Source: an uncultured Clostridia bacterium (GTDB taxonomy: Bacteria > Bacillota > Clostridia > TANB77 > CAG-508). Taken from it: DNA of 64,000 nucleotides. Positions 42,861-52,327 of this stretch are shown piece by piece. The first letter of the stretch is position 1; each line of letters starts with the position of its first letter. The notes beneath the pieces are model-generated. The model was not told where the DNA came from and did no database searches. It saw only the letters and a list, made by a program, of their open reading frames with translations. Position numbers and translations under genes: made by a program. The stretch lies in the NCBI GenBank assembly GCA_934167755.1, contig CAKPLT010000006.1, positions 17,370 to 81,369 on the forward strand. Direction: 5' to 3'.

Positions 42861-44021
42861 TTATTTCAAATTTATTATATATTCTTTTGTTTCTGCTGTC
42901 TTATAATCAATTTTTGTAATAATTAGTTTCATTTTATTACTTTTATCTGTTTCAAAATATAAATCTCCACTTATATTTTCTCCTGCAAGTACAATTGGGC
43001 TTATTGATTTCGAAAATATTTGTTTATCTGATATTTTTTCAGAGTTATCTTTTTCTAATTCAAAACTTCCAATTGTTATAAAATCTTCCTGACCTTTATT
43101 ACTAATTGTCAAATTAATCTTTACATACTTTGCTCCATCATTTTCATCTTGAATTTCCTCTACCGAATTCACAATTATGTTCACTTCATTACTAATTTCT
43201 ATATTTTCACCTATATTAGTAACACCATCCTTATATTCAAAGTTTTCTCCTTTATATTTTAACATACCAAATATTATCACTATAAGTACAACTAATATAA
43301 CTAAGTTTTTTATTCCAAATGTACTTATTTTTTTATTATCTAAATTATTATCTTTCAGTATCGATTTTATTATTGATATTACATAAATAAGCACTATAGC
43401 TTCAAATAATATTATTATCGTTATAGCTAATTGATTTCCACTATGAAGAGCATAATCATATATTCCATGATATATGCTTGGAATTATTATGCAAAAAATC
43501 ATATTTATTATGTATTTAAATTTTTTATTTTCTTTTTTATAATTTATAGCTATACTAATTAAAATTCCCATAATTAAGCCATACATTACATGACCTGTAA
43601 TTGATAAAAGTCCCCTAATTACTCCTGATCCAATTAAGTCTTTAGCTTCAATCAAATACAAAATATTTTCAAATCCTGCAAATGCTAATGCAGAAAAACC
43701 GCATAATACGACTGGAGCATAAAAAGTTTTACAATTTTCGCTTTTTATACCTAAAAAATATGCTGGAATAAATTTTGCAATTTCTTCTAACATACCTATT
43801 CCAATAATATTGGCCATTAGCATTGTATATATATTATTTTGTACCATATTAGCAAGTACATATTCTTCAGCAAATGCAGCAATACATGCAAGAATAATTT
43901 CACTAATAATTATTTTAATTATTAATTTTTTAGGAATATGTTCATTTTCTTTTTTATTAAGACATTTAGCTGCAACTATAACAGGCACAGCTGCTAAAAT
44001 AATGAATATTAAAACATTCAA
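42861..44021 (-). CDS. PrsW-family intramembrane metalloprotease with an outer domain
   Basis: PrsW-type proteases (Abi-related) cleave anti-sigma factors within membranes. About eight membrane segments fill residues 1-240. The family motifs LEEIAKF, FAGFENILYL, GHVMYGLIMG and HGIYDYAL carry the Glu and His residues of the metal site. After a last membrane helix, the C-terminal 130 residues form a beta-rich outside domain like DUF4352. I prefer TTG at NVLIF, 8 bases after AAGGAGG, over the GTG inside that site. Substrate unknown; no sigma/anti-sigma pair lies nearby. Confidence 0.85.
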   Translation of the reverse strand: MNVLIFIILAAVPVIVAAKCLNKKENEHIPKKLIIKIIISEIILACIAAFAEEYVLANMVQNNIYTMLMANIIGIGMLEEIAKFIPAYFLGIKSENCKTFYAPVVLCGFSALAFAGFENILYLIEAKDLIGSGVIRGLLSITGHVMYGLIMGILISIAINYKKENKKFKYIINMIFCIIIPSIYHGIYDYALHSGNQLAITIIILFEAIVLIYVISIIKSILKDNNLDNKKISTFGIKNLVILVVLIVIIFGMLKYKGENFEYKDGVTNIGENIEISNEVNIIVNSVEEIQDENDGAKYVKINLTISNKGQEDFITIGSFELEKDNSEKISDKQIFSKSISPIVLAGENISGDLYFETDKSNKMKLIITKIDYKTAETKEYIINLK

Positions 44022-44255
44022 ATTAATCACCTCCTTGCATCCCTCTTTTAGTTCTAATATGTTTAGTATTTTTATACAAGTAAGTACTTTTTTATTTTTT
44101 CGGATAATAACTTATTGTTTTTGAAAAAAATATTATTGTGTCTAATTTCATCCATCCACTTACTCCTTCATTTGTATTATAGTTTCAGTTTATCATATTA
44201 TATTTTTTTATGCAATATATTTTAACTCTTTATAATTATACTTTAATTTTGTTTG

Positions 44256-44338
44256 GTTTCGTAATGAATCGAGAAATGAAATGCAAAGCTATTATTTTAT
44301 GATTTTATTTTTTTCAAAAAGCGTACCTATCCCATTTT
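44256..44338. repeat. Family C fragment upstream of the PrsW operon
   Basis: TTTCGTAATGAATCGAGAAATG, shown here in two parts (TTTCGTAATGA and ATCGAGAAATG), and the following AATGCAAAGCTATTATTTT match the fragment at 48240-48290 (inverted). The piece ends in GCGTACCTATCCC, like the tips of family B/C. The rest of the 317-base gap 44022-44338 is AT-rich and shows nothing else. Confidence 0.65.
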
Positions 44339-45187
44339 TTATAATTTCCTTATTTTATCAATATTTTTCATAACAGTCTCATACCCAAACTTGTAGCACT
44401 TATCCAACTTTTCAATATCAAATAAGCCTGCTCTATCAGTCGGAACAGTAAGAATCAAATCACTCTGTTCAAAACTCTTTTCAGAAATCTTATTTCCCAT
44501 AATATCAAGAGTTTTCATTGTTATATCCATAACATCACTATCAATTTCAACTGGATCAGCCTTGAAATTCACAGCAATGACTTTTTTATTATATATCTGT
44601 TTTAATGGCAAAACTGGGGTATTATCTAAAACTCCACCATCCATAAAAATATGATTTTTATATTCACATGGACAAAAAAAGGCAGGGAAGCTACTACTTG
44701 CTCTTACTGCCTTTCCTATTCCTATTTCTGTAATAAAATTATCACAATAATTATCTCTTTTTGCACAATTTGTTAATATATATTCTTTCGCTTCCGAAAT
44801 ATCAACAGTAGAAATAACAAGTGGCATTCTTTTTATATCTCCAATTACTCTTACTCCTTTTCTTAATGCAAGTTCATTAAACATTTTTTCCATTAATGTT
44901 CCATCATTAAGACCTGATATTCCTAGCTTTTTTCTTTTTACCAAACTTCCTATTCCATTTATTATAGGTGCATTTCCTATATTTATGATTTCTTGAGCAT
45001 ATTTTTTGAATAGCACATATATGTAATACGGTTTATAACCCATTGCATATAATGTTGCAACAATGCTACCTGCACTTGTTCCAGCTATAGCCTCCACTTT
45101 TACCCTATTATCCTCTAATGCTTTTAAAACTCCTGCATGTGCAATTCCTCTAATTCCACCACCAGCTAGTGCTATTCCAATTTCCAT
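44339..45187 (-). CDS. Patatin-like phospholipase family protein
   Basis: A bacterial lipolytic hydrolase of the RssA/YlbK-like type. The oxyanion loop GGGIRGIAHAGVLKA lies at the N-terminus, the nucleophile Ser in AIAGTSAGSIVA near 42, and the catalytic Asp in FMDGGVLDNTPV near 190. The Ser-Asp dyad is complete. Length 282 is normal, with no signal peptide. I start at MEIGIALAG, 5-6 bases after GGAGG. The GTG four codons earlier falls inside the Shine-Dalgarno. Its natural substrate is unknown; membrane lipid turnover is the usual guess. Confidence 0.9.
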   Translation of the reverse strand: MEIGIALAGGGIRGIAHAGVLKALEDNRVKVEAIAGTSAGSIVATLYAMGYKPYYIYVLFKKYAQEIINIGNAPIINGIGSLVKRKKLGISGLNDGTLMEKMFNELALRKGVRVIGDIKRMPLVISTVDISEAKEYILTNCAKRDNYCDNFITEIGIGKAVRASSSFPAFFCPCEYKNHIFMDGGVLDNTPVLPLKQIYNKKVIAVNFKADPVEIDSDVMDITMKTLDIMGNKISEKSFEQSDLILTVPTDRAGLFDIEKLDKCYKFGYETVMKNIDKIRKL

Positions 45188-45251
45188 AAAAACCTCCACT
45201 TATAATTTTCTTTTCCTAAAAATTATTTACTATTTTCTATGTTTTTAAACA

Positions 45252-46649
45252 CTATTTTGTGATAATTTTTCCATTGTCATCTAGAAGAGTCTCTTGTTCA
45301 TCATTATAAATTCTCACACCATCATCAAGTATATCTATATTAGCATTACTCATCTCTAATGCTAAATCAAATTGATTATCATAAATATCAGTTTTTTCAT
45401 CAGAAAAATCTCTTGCTTGGAAAATGTTTTTTCCTTTAATTAATTGAATCAAATCATAATTAAAATCAACAACAACATTTTCTTCTAAATCAATTACTCC
45501 AACTTTATCCTGTTCGTTTGTTGCAATAAAATATTTATCATATGCATATTCTAAAAAATGATAATTTTGTTGAGTAATTTGTTCAAAATCTGAATTTAAT
45601 ATAGAATATTTTCCATCTTCAATTTTTATAAAATACTTGGTACTTGATGTGCTCATAATATATGTATTAAAAGGAATATCAACTGTTTTTCCATCTACAT
45701 CAAAAACTTTTTGTTCTTCTCCTTTAACTCCATATAAATAAATTCCATTTACCGTTAATTCTGAATATTCTGTTGGTATGACTTCTACACCTTTTAAATT
45801 TACAGCTCCGAACTGGCCTGTCCTCTCAACTATAAATATTTGTAAATCTTGATTATAGTCTATAGATTGATATTGTGTATTAATTATTTTACTGTTATTT
45901 ATAAATACACCATATTGACCATTTTTAGCAGCAATTAAATATATATCATTTTTCATCTGAGTCAATCTTTTAATTTGATTATATTCTTCTGTTAAAACTT
46001 GCTCTCCATCATAATCATAATATCCATATCTATATCCATCACTTGTTGTTACACGAACAATATAACCAGATTTTTTGTAACCATTTTCATCTGTATAATA
46101 TCCATCAGAATCTATAGAATCATATTTATTAGGTATTTTTACATTTCCCTTTTCATCCATTATTCCATACTCACCATTTTGCTTAATTAGAACTTCTCCT
46201 TCTTTTTGAGCAAAATTTGTAAGTTCTTCATATTTTGCACCTGTAACAGTGTTTCCTGCAATACTTAATAAACCATATTTACCGTTTTTCTCATATTTCA
46301 AAATATTTCTTTCATATTTCGAATCATCATATTCTATTAATTCAACATTATCATAATTGGTAAAAATCTCTTTATCTGTGGCATCAACAAATTTATGTTC
46401 CTCACCATTTTTACACATAAATACTGCTCTATGTTCATTTGGAATAATTATATTATCATATTGTGGTTCTATAACTGTTTCTCCATTTTCTGCTACTCCA
46501 ACTTTACCATCTTTTTCTATTGTTGAATAATTTATTGTAACATCTTCTTTTTCAGTTTTTAATTTTTCCCTATTGGGTATATATATTGATATTACTAAAC
46601 TTATTAATACAATAACAACAACTATTGTTATACTTATTTTTTTCGACAT
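45252..46649 (-). CDS. Membrane-anchored WG (KWG) beta-propeller repeat protein
   Basis: A 465-residue protein with one N-terminal membrane helix (about 5-26) and the rest outside. It consists of about eight to ten repeats of roughly 45 residues resembling WG/KWG repeats: KVGVAENGETVIEPQYDNI, KYGLLSIAGNTVTGAKYEEL, EYGIMDEKGNVKIPNKYDSI and later copies. Such proteins are found on the surface of many gut Clostridia and probably fold as beta-propellers for binding; the ligand is unknown. Single gene between patatin and the divergent asnS. Confidence 0.85.
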   Translation of the reverse strand: MSKKISITIVVVIVLISLVISIYIPNREKLKTEKEDVTINYSTIEKDGKVGVAENGETVIEPQYDNIIIPNEHRAVFMCKNGEEHKFVDATDKEIFTNYDNVELIEYDDSKYERNILKYEKNGKYGLLSIAGNTVTGAKYEELTNFAQKEGEVLIKQNGEYGIMDEKGNVKIPNKYDSIDSDGYYTDENGYKKSGYIVRVTTSDGYRYGYYDYDGEQVLTEEYNQIKRLTQMKNDIYLIAAKNGQYGVFINNSKIINTQYQSIDYNQDLQIFIVERTGQFGAVNLKGVEVIPTEYSELTVNGIYLYGVKGEEQKVFDVDGKTVDIPFNTYIMSTSSTKYFIKIEDGKYSILNSDFEQITQQNYHFLEYAYDKYFIATNEQDKVGVIDLEENVVVDFNYDLIQLIKGKNIFQARDFSDEKTDIYDNQFDLALEMSNANIDILDDGVRIYNDEQETLLDDNGKIITK

Positions 46650-46798
46650 ATTAATCCTTCTTTCGTCTTTGATATTTTTATTTTACTATTTTAATACTTA
46701 TTTTTCAATATTTTTTCGCATTTTCCTTGTTTTTTTTGATAGAGTATTATATAATCTTTACATAATAATGAAAATGATTATCTTAAGGGGGATATACT

Positions 46799-48187
46799 AT
46801 GACAAATTTAACAATAAAAGATTTATACAGAAATACTTCAGAATATGAAAAAAAATCAGTTACTCTTGAAGGATGGGTTAAAACTGTTAGAGATTCAAAA
46901 ACATTCGGATTTATAGAACTAAATGATGGTTCTTTTTTTAAGAATGTTCAAATTGTATTTAATGATTCTTTAGCAAATTTTAGTGAGATTACAAAACTTA
47001 CAATAAGTTCTTGTATTAAAGTTACTGGAACAGTTGTTATTACTGAAAATGCAAAGCAACCTTTTGAAATTCAAGCAACTGAAATTATTATAGAAAACTT
47101 ATGTGATGCAGATTACCCACTTCAAAAGAAAAGACATTCTTTTGAATATTTGCGTACAATAGCTCATCTTCGTCCTAGAACAAATACTTTTAATGCAGTA
47201 TTTAGAATTAGAAGTGTTGCAGCATTTGCAATTCATGAATATTTTCAAGATCGTGGATATGTTTATATTCATACTCCTATAATTACATGTGCTGACTGCG
47301 AAGGTTCTGCTGAAATGTTTAAATTAACAACTTTAAACCTTGATGAAGAATTACCTAAAAAAGACGGACAAACAGACTTTTCTCAAGACTTATTTGGTAG
47401 AAAAGCTTATATTACAGGATCTGGTCAATTACATGGTGAAACATTTGCATCTGCATTTGGAAAAATCTATACATTTGGTCCAACATTAAGAAGTGAAAAT
47501 TCAAATACAAAAACACATGCAAATGAATTTTGGATGATTGAACCTGAAATATCATTTTGCGATTTAGATGGATTAATGGATATTGAAGAAGATTGTTTAA
47601 AATATATAGTTAAAACAGTTATGGATAAATGCCCTGAAGAAATAGATTTTTGCAATACATTTATTGAAAAAGGCTTAAAAGAAAAACTAACAAAAATATT
47701 AAATTCAGAATTTGTTAGAATTGACCACAAAGAAGCTATCAATATCTTGAAAAAAGCTGATAGAGAATGGGAATTTAAACCAGACTATGGTGAAGACTTA
47801 GCTAAAGAACATGAAAAATATATTACAGAATATTTTAATGGTCCAGTATTTGTTAAAAACTGGCCTAAAGATATTAAATCTTATTATATGAAACTTAACC
47901 CAGATGGTAAAACAGTTGCTGCTGTTGACCTTGAAGTTCCAGGTGCTGGAGAAATTATGGGTGGTTCTCAAAGAGAAGAAGATTATGAAAAATTATGTGC
48001 TAGAATGAAAGAAATGGGAATTGCAACAGATCCTTTATATTGGTATCTAGATTTGCGTAGATATGGTTCTAATATTCATTCTGGATTTGGTCTGGGTTTT
48101 GAAAGATTACTTATGTATATTACTGGTATAGAAAACATTAGAGATGTTATTCCTTATCCTAGAACTCCAAATAATTGCGACTTCTAA
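46799..48187 (+). CDS. asnS: Asparaginyl-tRNA synthetase
   Basis: A class IIb synthetase charging tRNA-Asn. The N-terminal OB-fold anticodon domain (about 1-105; VTLEGWVKTVRDSKTFGFIEL) is followed by the catalytic domain. Motif 2 is FGPTLRSENSNTKTHANEFW with the asparagine-type ENSNT, and motif 3 is GFGLGFERLLMYITG near the C-terminus. Length 462 is normal. AGGGGG lies 8 bases upstream. A TTGTTT-17-TATAAT promoter is plausible near 46726-46755; no T-box leader is seen in the 149-base gap. Confidence 0.96.
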   Translation: MTNLTIKDLYRNTSEYEKKSVTLEGWVKTVRDSKTFGFIELNDGSFFKNVQIVFNDSLANFSEITKLTISSCIKVTGTVVITENAKQPFEIQATEIIIENLCDADYPLQKKRHSFEYLRTIAHLRPRTNTFNAVFRIRSVAAFAIHEYFQDRGYVYIHTPIITCADCEGSAEMFKLTTLNLDEELPKKDGQTDFSQDLFGRKAYITGSGQLHGETFASAFGKIYTFGPTLRSENSNTKTHANEFWMIEPEISFCDLDGLMDIEEDCLKYIVKTVMDKCPEEIDFCNTFIEKGLKEKLTKILNSEFVRIDHKEAINILKKADREWEFKPDYGEDLAKEHEKYITEYFNGPVFVKNWPKDIKSYYMKLNPDGKTVAAVDLEVPGAGEIMGGSQREEDYEKLCARMKEMGIATDPLYWYLDLRRYGSNIHSGFGLGFERLLMYITGIENIRDVIPYPRTPNNCDF

Positions 48188-48193
48188 AAATAA

Positions 48194-48226
48194 AAAAACA
48201 GGTACATTTTTGTTGCCTGTTTTTTA
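48194..48226 (+). terminator. Terminator after asnS
   Basis: AAAACAGG / CCTGTTTT encloses a 13-base loop containing GTACATTTTTGTTG, followed by TT. The loop begins with TACATT, echoing the family B tip. Confidence 0.75.
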
Positions 48227-48257
48227 TAATATATAAAAAAGAAAATAATAACTTTGC

Positions 48258-48308
48258 ATTACATTCCTCGACTCATTACGAAACTTAAGAAATTCTAACT
48301 TATTTTAT
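48258..48308. repeat. Family C fragment at the end of accC
   Basis: A 51-base stretch, inverted relative to the copy at 21009-21059, with 49 identical positions. It overlaps the last codons and the stop (48300-48302) of accC, so those codons derive from, or are shared with, the repeat. The left arm of the full element is missing here. Confidence 0.8.
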
Positions 48309-49628
48309 AAAAGATGTATCATAATTATTATTCACAAAATCCTTATTTTCCAAAATCTGATACAAAAAATCTCTATTAGTATCAATGCCCTCAATAACCA
48401 ACTCAGCAATAGCACTTTTCATTTTCTCAATAGACTCTTCCCTATTTTTGCCATGAACAATAATTTTAGCAAGCATTGAGTCATAATTTTGTGGTACAGT
48501 ATACCCATCATATATAGCAGTATCCACTCTTATCCCATTGCCACCTGGTAAATGAAGTCCTGTAATAGTTCCAGGACAAGGCATAAAATTCTTACTTGGA
48601 TTTTCTGCATTTACGCGAACTTCAAGGCTATGTCCATCAATTTTTATATCTTTTTGAGAATATATCAATTTTTCTCCACTTGCAATTTTAATTTGTTCCT
48701 TTATAATATCAACATCAGTTACCATTTCTGTTACAGGATGTTCAACCTGTACTCTAGTATTCATTTCCATAAAATAAAAATCTTTATTTTTATCAACTAA
48801 AAACTCTATTGTACCAGCATTACTATATCCAATTTCTTTTACAGCTTTTACAGCTTTTTCTCCCATTTTATTTCTTATTTCATCAGATATAAAACTACTT
48901 GGTGTTTCCTCCATAATTTTTTGATTTCGTCTTTGTATTGAGCAATCTCTATCTCCTAAGTATATACAATTTCCATATTCATCAGCAAGAATTTGAATCT
49001 CTATGTGTCTCGGATTTTCGATAAATTTTTCCATATACAAACTATCATCATTAAATGAAATCTTAGCCTCTTGTTTTACAATATCATATTCTTTTTTCAA
49101 TTCTTCTTCTGTGTATGCAATTCTAATTCCTCTACCTCCTCCACCTGCTGATGCTTTTAAAATTACAGGATATTTAATATTTTTAGCAAGTTCAAGTGCT
49201 TGGCTTTTTGACTTAACCAAGCCTTTTGAACCTGGTACCACTGGAACTCCAGCATTTTTCATAGTTTCTTTTGCCTTTGACTTATTTCCTAATAATTCTA
49301 TCAATTCATATTTAGGACCTATAAATTTTATTCCAATGTCTTCACATAATTTAGCAAATTTAGCGTTTTCAGATAAAAATCCAAAACCAGGATGTATACT
49401 GTCAGCTCCTGTTAAACATGCTGCTTCTAATATGGCTTTAATATTTAAATAACTTTTACTTGATTGAGCAGGTCCTATACAAATGGCTTCATCAGCTAAA
49501 GTTTTATGTAATGCATTTTTGTCTGCTTCTGAATACACAGCTACTGTTCTTATTCCCATTTCTCTACATGCTCTAATTATTCTTACTGCTATTTCACCAC
49601 GGTTTGCTATTAACACTTTTTTTAACAT
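48300..49628 (-). CDS. accC: Acetyl-CoA carboxylase, biotin carboxylase subunit
   Basis: An ATP-grasp enzyme that carboxylates the biotin on AccB. Motifs: N-terminal KVLIANRGEIAVRIIRACREMG, ATP-binding KASAGGGGRGIRIA, DCSIQRRNQKIMEETPS and FMEMNTRVQVEHPVTEMV with the catalytic Glu, then the C-terminal ATP-grasp end. Length 442 is normal. AGGAGGAAAT precedes ATG. It is the last gene of accB-fabZ-accC. Its final Ile-Lys-stop lies within a family C fragment, so the native C-terminus may have been a few residues different. Confidence 0.96.
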   Translation of the reverse strand: MLKKVLIANRGEIAVRIIRACREMGIRTVAVYSEADKNALHKTLADEAICIGPAQSSKSYLNIKAILEAACLTGADSIHPGFGFLSENAKFAKLCEDIGIKFIGPKYELIELLGNKSKAKETMKNAGVPVVPGSKGLVKSKSQALELAKNIKYPVILKASAGGGGRGIRIAYTEEELKKEYDIVKQEAKISFNDDSLYMEKFIENPRHIEIQILADEYGNCIYLGDRDCSIQRRNQKIMEETPSSFISDEIRNKMGEKAVKAVKEIGYSNAGTIEFLVDKNKDFYFMEMNTRVQVEHPVTEMVTDVDIIKEQIKIASGEKLIYSQKDIKIDGHSLEVRVNAENPSKNFMPCPGTITGLHLPGGNGIRVDTAIYDGYTVPQNYDSMLAKIIVHGKNREESIEKMKSAIAELVIEGIDTNRDFLYQILENKDFVNNNYDTSFIK

Positions 49629-49643
49629 ATTTCCTCCTAAATT

Positions 49644-50066
49644 TTACACAACTGCAAAAGTTAATTCACCTTTTGCTACAACTTTGCCATCAACTGTTGC
49701 AATAGTTTCTCCAACTCCAACTGGACCTTTTCTTTTTATTATTTTTACTTCTAATTTTAAAACATCACCTGGAACAACCATTTTTTTAAATTTCATTTTG
49801 TCTATTCCTCCAAATAATGCATTTTTTCCTTTATTTTCATCCATACTTAATATTGCTACAGCTCCTGTTTGAGCTAATGCTTCTGTTATTAGTACTCCTG
49901 GCATTATTGGATTTCCAGGAAAATGTCCTTGAAAATACCATTCATTTATATTTACATTTTTATACGCTATCGCACTTTCACCTGGCACAAATTCTTCTAC
50001 CTTATCTATCATTAAAAAAGGTGCTCTTTGTGGTATTATTTTTTCTATTTCTTTTATATTTAACAT
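49644..50066 (-). CDS. fabZ: 3-hydroxyacyl-ACP dehydratase FabZ
   Basis: Dehydrates beta-hydroxyacyl-ACP in each elongation round. It has the hot-dog fold with the active-site His in FQGHFPGNPIMPGVLITEALAQ (Glu follows). Length 140 is normal. It lies 15 bases before accC and 47 after accB. AAAGGAAA precedes the start. Confidence 0.96.
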   Translation of the reverse strand: MLNIKEIEKIIPQRAPFLMIDKVEEFVPGESAIAYKNVNINEWYFQGHFPGNPIMPGVLITEALAQTGAVAILSMDENKGKNALFGGIDKMKFKKMVVPGDVLKLEVKIIKRKGPVGVGETIATVDGKVVAKGELTFAVV

Positions 50067-50113
50067 TAAAAATTTCCTTTCTATAAAATGCTATTCAAAA
50101 TCATATTATTGCT

Positions 50114-50554
50114 TTACTTTATTTTAAATAAGACACTTCCATATTCAACCATATCTTCATCTTTTTTGCAAATTTCTACAACTTCTCCGTCAAATTCTGC
50201 TTCTATTTCATTCATTAATTTCATTGCCTCAACTATACAAACAACTTGACCTTTTTTTACTTTGTCTCCAACTTTTACAAATGGTTCTGCCTTTGGTGAA
50301 GATTTTGAATAAAATGTTCCTACCATTGGTGATTTTATCTCATTATATTTTTCATCATACTTAATCACATCATCAGATACTTTTGTGATTTGATTAATGT
50401 CATTTGATACATTTTGAACACTTGTGATAGTTTCTGTATCATTTTTTTCCTTATTCATTTTTATTTTTAATCCATCAGGGAATTCAATTTCCAATGTATC
50501 TAATTTTGAACTTCCCATATCTTGTATTATCTTTCTTATTTCATTATAATCCAT
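50114..50554 (-). CDS. accB: Biotin carboxyl carrier protein of acetyl-CoA carboxylase
   Basis: Carries biotin on a Lys in the C-terminal domain. The site is CIVEAMKLMNEIEAEF near residue 112, in the usual context, preceded by KSPMVGTFYSKSSPKAEPFVKVGD. The linker (about 35-70) is Asn/Asp/Thr-rich rather than Ala/Pro-rich. Length 146 is normal. First gene of accB-fabZ-accC, divergent from the forward ORF at 50623; the shared 68-base gap contains AT-rich promoter-like sequence but no copy of the accD/fabD operator. Confidence 0.95.
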   Translation of the reverse strand: MDYNEIRKIIQDMGSSKLDTLEIEFPDGLKIKMNKEKNDTETITSVQNVSNDINQITKVSDDVIKYDEKYNEIKSPMVGTFYSKSSPKAEPFVKVGDKVKKGQVVCIVEAMKLMNEIEAEFDGEVVEICKKDEDMVEYGSVLFKIK

Positions 50555-50622
50555 TTTTTCTCCTTTACAAATTTAATTTATGGTGATATAATATTTACAT
50601 AAAAAACTAGGAGGATTAACCT

Positions 50623-50931
50623 ATGGAATCATTTTATAATCGGTGTTTAAAGCTCAGAAGATTTTATCTTAAAAGAGAAACAGATAACACCAAAATTATT
50701 CTTTTATCAAAGTTATTTGCTCTTTCATTTTACAATGAAGAGCAAACACTAGATGACTTGCCAAAAGAAAAGTCTCTAGAAATTGATTGTTCTGACTTAA
50801 CCATATATGTCCCAAACATTGAAAATTCTTTATCACAAGTTTTATTTGATTTAGAATTTACTAAATTTAATATTTGGCACAACAAAAATTACAATCTTTT
50901 TCACAAAATAAACTTCATTATAAAAGAATAG
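50623..50931 (+). CDS. Small unknown protein inside the fatty acid cluster
   Basis: A 102-residue forward-strand protein between accB and fabF. I do not recognise it. It has no signal peptide, membrane helix or cysteine pair; the composition is Leu/Asn/Phe-rich with a basic beginning (NRCLKLRRFYLKRE). AGGAGG lies 7 bases upstream and a clear terminator follows, so it is likely expressed. Being opposite in strand, it splits the acc/fab block into separate transcription units. A regulatory role is possible but unsupported. Confidence 0.65.
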   Translation: MESFYNRCLKLRRFYLKRETDNTKIILLSKLFALSFYNEEQTLDDLPKEKSLEIDCSDLTIYVPNIENSLSQVLFDLEFTKFNIWHNKNYNLFHKINFIIKE

Positions 50932-50951
50932 TACCCATATCTAACACCGAG

Positions 50952-50982
50952 AAGGAAGCCACAATGTGGCTTTCTTTTTCCC
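50952..50982. terminator. Terminator after the small ORF
   Basis: GGAAGCCAC-AAT-GTGGCTTTC followed by TTTTTC on the forward strand, lying 20 bases past the stop and shared with the end of fabF on the other strand. Confidence 0.85.
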
Positions 50983-51003
50983 ATTTCTTAGTCTCTCCCA
51001 ATC

Positions 51004-52239
51004 TTATTTCATCTTTTTTAGCAATATAGTTGCATTGTGTCCTCCAAATCCTAATGAATTTGACATTGCGTAATTTACTTCTACATTTCTACCTTTATTG
51101 GGAACAATATCCAAATCACATTCTTCATCAGGAACTTGGTAATTTATAGTTGGTGGAACAAAATCATCTTGAATTGATTTTGCACATATAACAGCTTCAA
51201 TTCCACCGGCTGCACCAAGTAAATGCCCTGTATTACCTTTTGTTGAACTCATCATTACTGTTTTAGCAGCATCTCCAAAAGCTGTTTTTACAGCTTCTGT
51301 TTCTCCCGAATCATTAAGATGTGTAGAAGTGCCATGTGCATTTATATATGTAATTTCTTCTGGTTTAACAACAGCTTCTTTCATTGCAATTTTCATTGCT
51401 CTTGCACCACCTTCGCCACCAGGAGCAGGTGAAGTTATATGATAAGCATCTGAAGTTGCACCATAACCAACAACTTCAGCATAAATTTTTGCTCCTCTTG
51501 CCTTTGCGTGTTCAAGCTCTTCTAATACAATAATTCCTGCACCTTCTCCCATAACAAAACCGCTTCTTTCTTTATCAAATGGAATACTAGCTCTATTTTT
51601 ATCAGTTATTTGAGTTAATGCTTTTATGTTTGTAAATCCTGCAATACCTGATGGAGTAATAGAAGCTTCTGTTCCTCCAGCAATAATTACATCTTGATAT
51701 CCATGTTTAATCATTCTAAAGCCTTCACCAATACAATGAGTACCACTAGCACAAGCAGTAACCATAGAAATTGATTCACCTTTTGCTCCAAGATCTATCG
51801 TCACATTTCCCGCAGCCATATTACCTATTGTCATTGGAATATACATTGGAGAAATTCTATCTGGACCTTTTTCAATCATCTTTTCTATATTTTTTTCAAT
51901 ATTTTCAAGTCCTCCTATACCAGAACCAACTATAACTCCAACTCTAGTCATATTTTCCTTTTCTTTATCTAATCCACTGTCTTTCCAAGCCTCTCTTGAT
52001 GCTACAATTGCAAAATGTGAAAATCTGTCCATTCTTTTTGCTTCTCTTTTATCTAAGTAATCTTCTGCATTAAACCCTTTCACCTCGCCTGCTAATTTTA
52101 CTTTAAAATCACTTGTATCAAATCTTGTTATTTCATCAATTCCACATTTTCCTTCTTTGATTCCATTCCAAAATTCTTCCACATTATTTCCTATTGGAGT
52201 TATTGCTCCAAGTCCTGTTATTACAACTCTTCTTTCCAT
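51004..52239 (-). CDS. fabF: 3-oxoacyl-ACP synthase II FabF
   Basis: Condensing enzyme for chain elongation. It has the Cys-His-His triad: TACASGTHCIGEG, NAHGTSTHLNDSGE and TKGNTGHLLGAAGG. The start is MERRVVITGLGAITP behind AGAAAGGAAATTGAA, giving the normal 411 residues. The open frame continues 36 codons upstream only because the family B repeat there happens to be open; that part is not protein. It follows fabG after the double family B repeat. Confidence 0.96.
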   Translation of the reverse strand: MERRVVITGLGAITPIGNNVEEFWNGIKEGKCGIDEITRFDTSDFKVKLAGEVKGFNAEDYLDKREAKRMDRFSHFAIVASREAWKDSGLDKEKENMTRVGVIVGSGIGGLENIEKNIEKMIEKGPDRISPMYIPMTIGNMAAGNVTIDLGAKGESISMVTACASGTHCIGEGFRMIKHGYQDVIIAGGTEASITPSGIAGFTNIKALTQITDKNRASIPFDKERSGFVMGEGAGIIVLEELEHAKARGAKIYAEVVGYGATSDAYHITSPAPGGEGGARAMKIAMKEAVVKPEEITYINAHGTSTHLNDSGETEAVKTAFGDAAKTVMMSSTKGNTGHLLGAAGGIEAVICAKSIQDDFVPPTINYQVPDEECDLDIVPNKGRNVEVNYAMSNSLGFGGHNATILLKKMK

Positions 52240-52255
52240 TTCAATTTCCTTTCTT

Positions 52256-52326
52256 GGTAAATTTTGTACCGGGTACATTTTTTCCCTTTTGGTTTTAGGA
52301 AAATTTTGTACCGGGTACATTTTTTC
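52256..52326. repeat. Family B repeat, two direct copies between fabG and fabF
   Basis: Two copies of a roughly 28-base unit (reverse-strand sense GAAAAAATGTACCCGGTAC then AAAATTT) lie in the same orientation, about 40 bases apart. Each is itself palindromic (GTACC/GGTAC within GGAAA/TTTCC). It is the short form of family B, with GGTAC in place of GGTCC. Confidence 0.85.
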
Positions 52327-52327
52327 T

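Noticed and set aside
46650..46798. Possible T-box or other riboswitch before asnS
   Set aside because: The gap is only 149 bases and has no T-box sequence, specifier hairpin or terminator/antiterminator pair.
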